Below, piece after piece: positions 1-4,889 of a stretch of DNA of 5,574 nt. The notes under the pieces are model-generated. The model was given only the letters and a program-made list of their open reading frames with translations. It had not been told where the DNA came from and ran no database searches. The position numbers and the translations under genes are program-made. The DNA lies in the NCBI GenBank assembly GCA_029934695.1, contig JAOZLU010000468.1, forward strand, positions 1 to 5,574, given 5' to 3'. How positions within the stretch are numbered: position 1 is the first letter of the stretch; every line of letters begins with the position of its first letter. Source of the DNA: Desulfobacterales bacterium. GTDB taxonomy: Bacteria > Desulfobacterota > Desulfobacteria > Desulfobacterales > 4be13.

Positions 1-85
1 TAATGCAATATAATTTGGATGTCAAGTGGTATTTCCAAAAAAATAAGAATATTTCGTTTTGGACTGTCGAACTATACTTATTTTA

Positions 86-107
86 AAAGTATATGCAAAG
101 TATATGC
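86..107. repeat. two tandem 11-bp repeats
   Basis: AAAGTATATGC occurs twice head to tail (86-96 and 97-107). The first copy also forms an inverted repeat with TATACTT at 73-79 (pairing with AAGTATA at 87-93, 7-nt loop). The 11-bp period puts both copies on nearly the same face of the helix, as expected for a protein-binding site, but two copies of an AT-rich word are too few to claim an origin or operator. Confidence 0.5.
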
Positions 108-207
108 CAAAAGATGCTATTTTTGCTTTTTTCCCTGCTTTTTGCTGATAACCCCATTAAATAATTGTTTATTTTTTATCACACCTCTGAGGGGGACAAG
201 AGGGAGC

Positions 208-227
208 ATCTTATAAAATCTTATAAT
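208..227. repeat. two tandem 10-bp AT-rich repeats
   Basis: ATCTTATAAA (208-217) is followed directly by ATCTTATAAT (218-227), differing only in the last base. This is a near-perfect direct repeat at helical period in gene-free DNA. No function can be assigned. Confidence 0.45.
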
Positions 228-453
228 GGAATTCAATGGAAACCGGGGTTTCTTCAGATAAAACTTTTGAATAACAGGAGCTTATATGACTATCATTTGA
301 ATTATGATTATAATTGAATCTATTGGAAATAGAGGAAAGGCTGAACCTCTTCCGAAAGGGAGCAGCATACTGATTTTTCAACATTCCTGATTTTAACGCT
401 TTTGTGGTCTCACAGGCAATATGACACCGGATTTCAGGATTGAACGGATGTTC

Positions 454-552
454 CCGGGTACTTATTGACCGCATGAAATCACCTGGAAGCACAAAATCCG
501 TCAGAACCGACAACAGCCTGAAAGATCAAAGTATTAGCGGAAGAGTACCCGG
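454..552. repeat. inverted repeat carrying a word shared with the 4321-4462 element
   Basis: CCGGGTACT at 454-462 is matched by its exact reverse complement AGTACCCGG at 544-552. A second short match, CCGC (469-472) with GCGG (537-540), lies just inside. The left arm is part of GGTACTTATTGAC (457-469), which recurs exactly at 4455-4467 at the right end of the palindromic element near 4.4 kb. It may be a decayed or related repeat. The interior shows no coding signal. It ends 24 bp beyond the regulator's stop codon. Confidence 0.45.
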
Positions 553-575
553 TTTGGGCTCATGCTCCCAATACT

Positions 576-1019
576 TCACAAGATATAGGGAACTTTCAGA
601 TTGTAGCCTTTGTAAACGACGAAGGTTTCCACAGACTGGATATCCTTCAGGTGGGACACTTCGTTTGTGTAAAATTCAAGCAGGTCAAATCCTTCCTTGA
701 ACAGAACTGTTACCATCAGGTCAAATCGGCCTGTGACAACGGCTACAGATACCACGCCTTTTAATTTGCTGAACTCCTCTCCTTTTCTGGCCATATCCAT
801 GGTGTTCAGTTTAACGCCGATGATGGCAAGCCGATGTCCGGGAACGGTTTCAGTATCCACAAAACCGGAAATTTCCATAACTCCTTCGCTTATCAGTTTA
901 TTGACCCGCGTTCTTACTGTGTTTTCGGAAATACACAGATCATCTGCAATCTCTTTGAAGGATTTTCTTCCATTCCGAAGGTGCCTGATAATGGCGATAT
1001 TGGTTTCATCAAATTTCAT
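576..1019 (-). CDS. Lrp/AsnC-family transcriptional regulator
   Basis: Predicted cytoplasmic DNA-binding regulator of 147 residues, a normal length for the family. Residues 4-50 are an AsnC-type winged helix-turn-helix: an I-A-x-x-L helix near 24-28, then recognition helix I30-SENTVRTRVNKL-I43, then an EGV wing at 45-47. Residues about 65-140 are the RAM/AsnC ligand-binding domain, with the turn G97-R-F-D100 where family members often have G-x-x-D. Family members form octamers or related oligomers and sense amino acids; the effector here is unknown. I start at the ATG at 1019 because AAGGTG (1034-1029) lies 9 nt ahead; the upstream GTG at 1031 overlaps that site. The gene is divergent from the dihydrolipoyl dehydrogenase gene, and a palindrome over its -35 suggests autoregulation. 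The family is secure; the target is inference. Confidence 0.93.
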   Translation of the reverse strand: MKFDETNIAIIRHLRNGRKSFKEIADDLCISENTVRTRVNKLISEGVMEISGFVDTETVPGHRLAIIGVKLNTMDMARKGEEFSKLKGVVSVAVVTGRFDLMVTVLFKEGFDLLEFYTNEVSHLKDIQSVETFVVYKGYNLKVPYIL

Positions 1020-1028
1020 AATTTTATT

Positions 1029-1034
1029 CACCTT
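1029..1034 (-). promoter_or_regulatory. ribosome binding site deciding the regulator start
   Basis: Read on the - strand, AAGGTG lies 9 nt before the ATG at 1019. A GTG at 1031-1029 forms the end of this motif and opens the same frame four codons earlier, but has no site of its own, so the ATG is preferred. Confidence 0.7.
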
Positions 1035-1050
1035 AAGTTTTTTAAAATGA

Positions 1051-1080
1051 ATTATATAAGCGGACTGATGGTATTGTCAA
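1051..1080 (-). promoter_or_regulatory. consensus sigma70 promoter of the Lrp-family gene
   Basis: On the - strand TTGACA (1080-1075) is followed after 18 nt by TATAAT (1056-1051); both hexamers match the consensus perfectly. Transcription would start near 1044, giving a leader of about 25 nt that contains the AAGGTG ribosome site. A promoter this strong for a regulator usually implies repression, which fits the overlapping palindrome at 1072-1082. Confidence 0.8.
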
Positions 1081-1082
1081 TA
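1072..1082. promoter_or_regulatory. candidate operator over the regulator -35 box
   Basis: TATTG-T-CAATA is a perfect 11-bp palindrome centred on 1077 that contains the whole -35 hexamer of the - strand promoter. Lrp/AsnC proteins bind short AT-rich dyads and commonly repress their own genes, so an autoregulatory site is plausible. Part of the symmetry comes from the -35 sequence itself, so chance cannot be excluded. Confidence 0.4.
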
Positions 1083-1177
1083 TTTTTTATATATTTTTTG
1101 ATAACATAAAAAAATACTGACTTTTTTAATGATAATTATTTTTTATGCTGATAATATAAGTATTTACCACTTTTTTT

Positions 1178-1217
1178 AAAAAAAACATCAAAAAATGGTA
1201 TTTTTTGCTTGAAAAAA
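1178..1217. promoter_or_regulatory. helically phased A/T tracts (predicted curved DNA)
   Basis: Tracts of six to eight A or T residues are centred near 1181.5, 1192.5, 1203.5 and 1214.5, an exact 11-bp spacing. Another pair of T6 tracts sits at 1083-1088 and 1094-1099, also 11 bp apart. Phased tracts curve DNA, and Lrp-type proteins wrap or bend their targets. The run lies 74-113 bp before the E3 start codon, where it could affect both divergent genes. The + promoter itself is not clear: GATAAT (1150-1155) and TATAAG (1256-1261) are possible -10 boxes without good -35 partners. Confidence 0.5.
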
Positions 1218-1221
1218 TAAT

Positions 1222-1242
1222 TTCCTTACTGTAAGCAAGGAA
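1222..1242. promoter_or_regulatory. dyad-symmetric site upstream of the E3 gene
   Basis: CTTAC-T-GTAAG (1225-1235) is a perfect 11-bp palindrome, and overlapping it TTCCTT (1222-1227) pairs with AAGGAA (1237-1242). It is the least AT-rich patch in this spacer and ends 48 bp before the ATG at 1291. It could be an operator or a leader hairpin, and is a candidate binding site for the divergent Lrp-family protein. Confidence 0.35.
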
Positions 1243-1277
1243 CATAACAAAAAAGTATAAGCAGAAAATATATAAAT

Positions 1278-1284
1278 GAAGGAG
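1278..1284 (+). promoter_or_regulatory. ribosome binding site deciding the E3 start
   Basis: GAAGGAG lies 6 nt before the ATG at 1291. An in-frame ATG at 1276 overlaps this site and has no ribosome site of its own, so translation should begin at 1291. Confidence 0.85.
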
Positions 1285-1290
1285 TCTGTC

Positions 1291-2721
1291 ATGGCAACAA
1301 AAATCACTATTATAGGCGCGGGACCCGGAGGGTATATTTCGGCCATACGTGCAGCCCAACTGGGTGCTGAGGTCACTGTCATTGAGCGGGACAATGTGGG
1401 AGGAACCTGTCTGAACCAGGGGTGTATCCCTTCCAAAATTATGATCACAACAGCGGAAATGCTGGAAAGATTTCACAGGGCAAAGGAATTCGGCATTGCA
1501 CTGGACGGGAAGGTTGCACCTGACATGCATGCGCTCATGGCCCGGAAGGAAAAAGTGATCCAGAGTCAGTCCAAGGGGATACTCGGGCTTTTCAGTCATC
1601 ATAATATCCGATATCTGAAAGGGGACGGGCGTATCAAAGGCCCCGGTCTGGTGGCTGTCAGGCAGGAGGATGGGGAAACTGAGGTCCGGTGGGACAAGCT
1701 GATCCTTGCTTTGGGGACACAGCCGTTCAGCATCCCTGCGTTTCCGTTTGACGGCGACAATATTCTTTCCAGCAACCACGGACTGAGTCTTCGGGAAATT
1801 CCTGAATCCATACTGATTGTCGGGGGCGGTGTCATCGGGTGTGAGTTTGCATTTATTCTGAACGCGCTCGGATCAAAGGTGACCGTGGTGGAGGCCCTGT
1901 CCCGGGTGCTTCCGCTTCCCTCGGTGGATGAAGACTGTTCCAAAGTCCTCCAGCGGGAAATGAAAAAACGCAAAATCAATGTCATTGTCAACCGGACGGT
2001 GGAAAAGGTCGAGGATAACGCGGGAAAACTCCGCGCGACCATCGGGCCTTCCCCATTTTTGGAAAAACCCACAGAAAAAGATAAAAAGCTCCGGACAGCA
2101 GAGGTTCATAAAATGCTGGTGTGCATCGGGCGCAGTCCCCTCACCGCGGACATCGGCCTTGAAACCATAGAGCTGAAGACAGATGAAAGAGGGTGGATTC
2201 CTGCCAATGAACAGATGGAGACCGATGTTCCCGGGGTTTATGCCATTGGCGATGTCCTTGGCCCTCCAAAGATCATGCTCGCCCATGTGGCATCCGCGGA
2301 AGGAATGGTTGCCGCTGAAAATGCCATGGGGAAAGCCCGGCAGATGAATTATGACGTGGTTCCCGGAGCCATTTTCACCACGCCGGAAGTCGCCAATGTG
2401 GGACTGACTGAGGCTCAGGCCAAAGAAAAAGGATACAATGCCCGGGGGGACAGCGTCCTTTTCCGAACCCTTGGGAAAGCCCAGGTTATCGGGGAAATTG
2501 CAGGGCAGGCAAAGATTGTCTCGGATGCTGAGAGCGGGAAGGTTCTGGGAGTTCACATTATCGGTCCCCACGCCACCGACCTTATCGCCGAAGGAACTTT
2601 GGCAGTGCAGATGGGATGTACTGTAAAAGATTTGGCTGAAACCATCCACGCGCATCCCACTCTTGCCGAGATCATGCTGGAAGCGTCTTTGAAAGGGCTG
2701 GACAGGTCCCTGCACGGATAA
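1291..2721 (+). CDS. lpdA: dihydrolipoyl dehydrogenase (E3)
   Basis: Cytoplasmic FAD flavoenzyme that reoxidises protein-bound dihydrolipoamide with NAD+, serving 2-oxoacid dehydrogenase complexes and the glycine cleavage system (as the L-protein). It has 476 residues, close to the family's usual length, and no missing parts. The FAD dinucleotide fold begins G9-A-G-P-G-G14. The redox disulfide is in G-G-T-C40-L-N-Q-G-C45-I-P-S-K. The NAD-binding fold carries G178-G-G-V-I-G183. The second FAD motif is A-I-G-D321 with M-L-A-H shortly after. The C-terminal dimer domain has the catalytic pair H455-P-T-L-A-E460. No lipoyl domain is fused and no E1, E2 or glycine-cleavage gene is in the window, so its partner complex cannot be named. 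The divergent Lrp-family gene suggests amino-acid-responsive control. An atypical paralogue of the same fold is possible, but every key residue fits E3. Confidence 0.95.
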   Translation: MATKITIIGAGPGGYISAIRAAQLGAEVTVIERDNVGGTCLNQGCIPSKIMITTAEMLERFHRAKEFGIALDGKVAPDMHALMARKEKVIQSQSKGILGLFSHHNIRYLKGDGRIKGPGLVAVRQEDGETEVRWDKLILALGTQPFSIPAFPFDGDNILSSNHGLSLREIPESILIVGGGVIGCEFAFILNALGSKVTVVEALSRVLPLPSVDEDCSKVLQREMKKRKINVIVNRTVEKVEDNAGKLRATIGPSPFLEKPTEKDKKLRTAEVHKMLVCIGRSPLTADIGLETIELKTDERGWIPANEQMETDVPGVYAIGDVLGPPKIMLAHVASAEGMVAAENAMGKARQMNYDVVPGAIFTTPEVANVGLTEAQAKEKGYNARGDSVLFRTLGKAQVIGEIAGQAKIVSDAESGKVLGVHIIGPHATDLIAEGTLAVQMGCTVKDLAETIHAHPTLAEIMLEASLKGLDRSLHG

Positions 2722-2841
2722 ATTGAAAAGAACAGTTCAGCCGACCGCCATGAATTACAACCCTTTTCAGAGCCTTTAACATAATGTCTGTCCAAAATCA
2801 AAATGACGAACTCCTGATAATATAAGATTCAGAAAATCGGC

Positions 2842-3090
2842 TTACTTGTTTTCTGCAATTGCTGCGGCTTCTTCAAACTTTTTGTTCAGTGACAGTGTGA
2901 TGTCAGCCGCGTCTTCCAACAAGGCGCAGATTTGGGCCATATCATTCTCTTTTGCTCTTTTGGCCCATTCCCTGTAAGTTCCCGCGTGATCATTATTATG
3001 CTTTACCCAGTGTTCAAACAATTTGACCAGTTTTTCCTCAAACGACATGGCGGTTTGGGATTCATGGTGGTGATTATGGTGACCGCTCAT
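2842..3090 (-). CDS. small His-rich, probably metal-binding helical protein
   Basis: 82 residues, no signal peptide or membrane segment. Residues 4-9 are H-H-N-H-H-H. Residues 16-50 look like one amphipathic helix with His at 27, 31 and 35 (i, i+4, i+8), so the three side chains line up on one face. A second predicted helix runs from about 51 to 80 and holds the single Cys (C55). Such His patches usually bind Ni, Co or Zn. As I recall, similar His-tag-plus-helix proteins occur beside metal transporters in sulfate reducers, but no transporter is visible here, so storage, buffering or delivery is inference. The start is the ATG at 3090, with AAGGAG 6 nt ahead; upstream ATGs in the same frame lack a properly spaced site. 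It converges on the E3 gene across 120 bp and appears monocistronic. Confidence 0.8.
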   Translation of the reverse strand: MSGHHNHHHESQTAMSFEEKLVKLFEHWVKHNNDHAGTYREWAKRAKENDMAQICALLEDAADITLSLNKKFEEAAAIAENK

Positions 3091-3096
3091 TTTATT

Positions 3097-3102
3097 CTCC
3101 TT
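3097..3102 (-). promoter_or_regulatory. ribosome binding site of the His-rich gene
   Basis: AAGGAG on the - strand lies 6 nt from the ATG at 3090. A second AAGGAG (3127-3122) precedes the in-frame ATG at 3120 by only one base, too close to work, which excludes that longer start. Confidence 0.8.
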
Positions 3103-3396
3103 ATTTTTTGCATCCGGCATTCTCCTTTTGGAATTCAAAAGATTTAAATCCTTTGGATGTTACAGATTTTTCAATTTCTATAATTGGCGAACTTTTTGAT
3201 ATGTTTTCACAGAATTTCTGCATTTTGGCTCTGCCTGAAGAGAAACAGATAAATGCCTATCACAGGTGCGGGTGAAGCGCAACGTAATCTTTAAGCCGTT
3301 AACAAATGCAGAATGCAGATGAAATAATTCTTTACAACCAGATGTATCGGTGAAACAATAAAAAATTTTGTTTTAGACAGTTGCGATCCCACAAAA

Positions 3397-3436
3397 TTCG
3401 TAGTTTCGTCACACCGCCTAAAGGCGGAACTACGAA
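3397..3436. repeat. 40-bp imperfect palindrome with GC-rich core hairpin
   Basis: The outer arms TTCGTAGTTTCGTC (3397-3410) and GGCGGAACTACGAA (3423-3436) are complementary at 12 of 14 positions. A competing inner hairpin CCGCC-TAAA-GGCGG (3414-3427) uses part of the right arm, so the two folds exclude each other. The length and palindromic form suggest a REP-like intergenic repeat rather than an operator, but no second copy lies in the window. No T-run follows, so it is not a standard terminator. Confidence 0.6.
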
Positions 3437-3462
3437 CTGTAAATGAAGGATGCCCGAGGAAA

Positions 3463-3491
3463 CTGAAATTTTATTGGAAATCCAAATTTCA
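3463..3491 (+). promoter_or_regulatory. dyad upstream of the cysteine-cluster gene
   Basis: TGAAATT (3463-3469) pairs with AATTTCA (3485-3491), and inside lies the near-continuous palindrome TTGGA-AA-TCCAA (3474-3485). The site ends 27 bp before the ATG at 3519, where a repressor site or a leader hairpin could sit. No regulator can be named. Confidence 0.35.
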
Positions 3492-3505
3492 TCGCGCTTA
3501 ATCAG

Positions 3506-3511
3506 AAAGGA
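3506..3511 (+). promoter_or_regulatory. ribosome binding site deciding the cysteine-cluster start
   Basis: AAAGGA lies 7 nt before the ATG at 3519. The in-frame ATG at 3450 has its only purine-rich candidate (GAAGG) a base or so away, too close, so the shorter protein is preferred. Confidence 0.65.
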
Positions 3512-3518
3512 AATAAAG

Positions 3519-4280
3519 ATGACCACATCTGAAAAAATAGCCGGCATTGATCCGGTAAAGCTTGACCTTGACAGCAATTTCAGCTTTGAATGCCACAAAG
3601 GAATAAAATGTTTCACCAAATGCTGCAGGGGAATTAATATTGTACTGACACCTTATGATATCGTCCGGCTCAAAAATCGTCTGCAACTGTCATCAGAAGA
3701 ATTTCTGGCAATATATACTGAACCGCAATTGTTGGAAAAAACCGACCTGCCTGTGGTGACATTGAAGCTTTTGGATGATGAGTCGGAAGCCTGCCCGTTT
3801 GTCAGGGAAGACGGATGCATCATATATTCAGACAGGCCCACCGCATGCCGCTATTATCCCTTGGGGACAGCTTCACTGAGCCATAAGGAAGGGGCAGACG
3901 ACCAGGATTTCTATTTTTTTGTAAATGAACCCCACTGCCTTGGATTTGAAGAGAAAAAGGAATGGAATGTCCGGGAATGGCGCAAGGATCAGGGGGTTGA
4001 TATCCATGATGAGATCAATGCTGACTGGACGGATCTGCTGGTCAGGAAACGGTCGTTTCCACCAAATATCAAACTCACGGAACAGAGCAAAAAGATGTTT
4101 TTCTTAGCGAGCTACAATGCTGACAAATTCAGGAAGTTTGTTTTTGAGAGTTCGTTTTTGGAACGCTATAATATTGATAAGGAGACACTTGAAAAAATCA
4201 GGGAAAATGAGATCGAACTTTTGAAATTCGGTATTCAATGGCTGAAAAGCGTCCTGTTCGATGAGCAGGCTTTAAGATGA
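3519..4280 (+). CDS. YkgJ-type CxxxCC cysteine-cluster protein
   Basis: 253 residues, predicted cytoplasmic, without signal peptide or membrane helix. The N-terminal two thirds matches the family annotated as a zinc- or iron-chelating, possibly Fe-S, CxxxCC domain. C25 and C31 precede the signature C35-C36. Then come C92-P-F, G-C100-x-I-Y and the diagnostic R106-P-x-x-C110-R-x-Y-P114, followed by C140 in E-P-H-C. All eight expected cysteines are present, so the metal site looks intact. The remaining ~110 residues (W152 onward) are charged and helical, with no motif I recognise. The biochemical role of this family is poorly defined; metal binding is the only function I would support. The gene stands alone: its nearest neighbour upstream is divergent, and 609 bp separate it from the next gene. 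Confidence 0.88.
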   Translation: MTTSEKIAGIDPVKLDLDSNFSFECHKGIKCFTKCCRGINIVLTPYDIVRLKNRLQLSSEEFLAIYTEPQLLEKTDLPVVTLKLLDDESEACPFVREDGCIIYSDRPTACRYYPLGTASLSHKEGADDQDFYFFVNEPHCLGFEEKKEWNVREWRKDQGVDIHDEINADWTDLLVRKRSFPPNIKLTEQSKKMFFLASYNADKFRKFVFESSFLERYNIDKETLEKIRENEIELLKFGIQWLKSVLFDEQALR

Positions 4281-4283
4281 AAC

Positions 4284-4317
4284 AGGGAAAACAGTCAGCA
4301 ACTCTGAAATTTTCCCT
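4284..4317 (+). terminator. possible terminator hairpin after the cysteine-cluster gene
   Basis: AGGGAAAA (4284-4291) and TTTTCCCT (4310-4317) form a perfect 8-bp stem with an 18-nt loop, starting 3 bp after the stop codon. Placement suits a 3' end, but there is no T-run after the stem and the loop is long, so it may instead protect the 3' end or be fortuitous. Confidence 0.35.
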
Positions 4318-4320
4318 CGG

Positions 4321-4462
4321 TAAGTACCTGGCCAAAAGTTTCCCGGGATTTTTCCCGCGGATGAACACGGATGAACGCGGATGACTCCGCCGTCTGCATT
4401 CATCTGCGTTTATCTGCGGTTCACAATATGCAAATACCTGAAAACATATGGCCAGGTACTTA
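4321..4462. repeat. 142-bp palindromic, MITE-like element with 10-bp internal repeats
   Basis: The ends are a perfect 14-bp inverted repeat, TAAGTACCTGGCCA (4321-4334) and its reverse complement (4449-4462). Inside, three 10-bp units of the form CRCGGATGAM run from 4356 to 4385, and three complementary-strand units based on ATCTGCGTTT run from 4392 to 4421. The inner arms (4355-4382 with 4392-4419) match at 21 of 28 positions. Five of the seven differences become G-U pairs in a + strand RNA, so a transcript would fold into a long hairpin. The terminal TA on both sides would fit a TA target duplication, though TA is also part of the symmetry. There is no transposase or open frame inside. A non-autonomous mobile or dispersed structural repeat is the best reading. 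Confidence 0.7.
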
Positions 4463-4467
4463 TTGAC
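4455..4467. repeat. 13-bp word shared with 457-469
   Basis: GGTACTTATTGAC occurs exactly here and at 457-469. Eight bases belong to the right inverted end of the 142-bp element and five lie beyond it. Both copies are in the same orientation in gene-free DNA about 4 kb apart. Confidence 0.55.
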
Positions 4468-4760
4468 AAATCCGGCGGTATCCGGTTCGGATTTGCCAAT
4501 CCGGTCAAGCCGGAAAGGGGATCAATCCTTCTGAAACACGGCCTTCCTACGACACATTGTTGACAAACAGAAAATGGAGATTAGCTTCTTTAATTGGACA
4601 GAGTTTCCGAGCCTGAAAGGGACAGTTTTTCGTAAGATGCAAAAATAATCGGTTGTGCTTAAAGTGTATGTTCCCGCAACAGTATGCGGCCAACCCCTCG
4701 TTCTGATTGCGGACAAGGCCATTTTAGGACGAAAATCGGAAAAAACCAACTTGCTTTTCC
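4463..4760. other. gene-free spacer with short hairpins
   Basis: No gene is supported. CAAATCCG (4467-4474) and CGGATTTG (4488-4495) form an 8-bp stem with a 13-nt loop, and CCGG recurs five times between 4472 and 4513, which gives several alternative small hairpins. A long open frame of 112 codons runs on the - strand (4860-4522), but it has no ribosome site at its start, crosses the nested inverted repeat, and its translation matches nothing I recognise. TTGACA occurs at 4464-4469 and 4560-4565 without a -10 at a useful distance. Confidence 0.5.
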
Positions 4761-4860
4761 GTGTACAGGACAAAAAAAGAGTGGGAAAGTAACCCGGCTT
4801 TTTTTGTAAGCATTGTTCCGTTCGGTAAAAAACCGGGTGCTTATTTATTATCCTGTACAC
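4761..4860. repeat. 100-bp nested inverted repeat ahead of the zinc-ribbon gene
   Basis: GTGTACAGGA (4761-4770) and TCCTGTACAC (4851-4860) form a perfect 10-bp outer arm pair. Within lies a second stem: ACCCGG (4792-4797) with CCGGGT (4833-4838), extended past one mismatch by TTTTT (4799-4803) with AAAAA (4827-4831). The end is only 29 bp before the ATG at 4890, so it would lie in the leader if transcription starts upstream. It may be a leader structure, a two-way terminator or attenuator, or a small palindromic repeat element. The sequence does not decide between these. Confidence 0.6.
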
Positions 4861-4876
4861 AATCTGCTTTTATAAT

Positions 4877-4883
4877 GGAGGTG
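4877..4883 (+). promoter_or_regulatory. strong ribosome binding site of the zinc-ribbon gene
   Basis: GGAGGTG lies 6 nt before the ATG at 4890. A TATAAT at 4871-4876 abuts it, but as a -10 box it would start the transcript inside or after this ribosome site and it has only a weak -35 (TTATCC, 4848-4853), so it is probably not the promoter. Confidence 0.85.
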
Positions 4884-4889
4884 TAAAAA

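Larger units (their letters stand above)
1..575. other. gene-free AT-rich leader stretch
   Basis: I see no supportable gene here. The open frames that cross it lack a ribosome site and any recognisable protein motif, and their composition is that of AT-rich filler. It holds a TATAAT at 9-14 (+) whose -35 would lie outside the window, two short tandem repeats (86-107 and 208-227) and an inverted repeat (454-552). Since the regulator at 576-1019 is transcribed leftward, this stretch is its 3' side plus the spacer toward an unseen left-hand gene. Confidence 0.6.
3103..3518. other. divergent intergenic spacer
   Basis: This gene-free stretch separates the leftward His-rich gene from the rightward cysteine-cluster gene. 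It contains a 10-bp palindrome GATTTAAATC (3141-3150), a widely spaced inverted pair TTCTGCATTT (3216-3225) and AAATGCAGAA (3304-3313), a 40-bp imperfect palindrome (3397-3436) and a dyad near the next gene (3463-3491). I find no promoter with two good hexamers for either flanking gene and no open frame with a ribosome site other than the one used at 3519. Confidence 0.5.

Noticed and set aside
19..216. 65-codon + frame rich in Phe, Tyr and Ile that might suggest a membrane peptide
   Set aside because: The hydrophobicity is a by-product of AT-rich sequence; there is no good ribosome site and repeats run through it.
211..513. 100-codon open frame on the - strand
   Set aside because: No recognisable domain and no supporting ribosome site; the composition looks like non-coding DNA.
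554..571. TTGGG / CCCAA hairpin after the regulator stop as a terminator
   Set aside because: Only five base pairs and no T-run on the - strand side.
1196..1210. Sigma54-like TGG...TTGC upstream of the E3 gene
   Set aside because: The gap between the GG and GC elements is 8 nt instead of the required 10.
2724..2769. TGAAAAG / CTTTTCA inverted pair between the convergent E3 and His-rich genes as a shared terminator
   Set aside because: Short AT-rich arms with a loop of about 32 nt and no T-run make a functional terminator unlikely.
4356..4421. Short regular repeats as a CRISPR array
   Set aside because: The units are 10 bp, adjacent without spacers and arranged as an inverted pair, which is not CRISPR structure.
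4522..4860. 112-codon open frame on the - strand in the long spacer
   Set aside because: No ribosome site before its start, it runs through the nested inverted repeat, and the translation has no recognisable motif. A decayed gene fragment remains possible but cannot be shown.
4871..4876. TATAAT as the -10 box of the zinc-ribbon gene
   Set aside because: It would start transcription at or after the ribosome site and lacks a matching -35.
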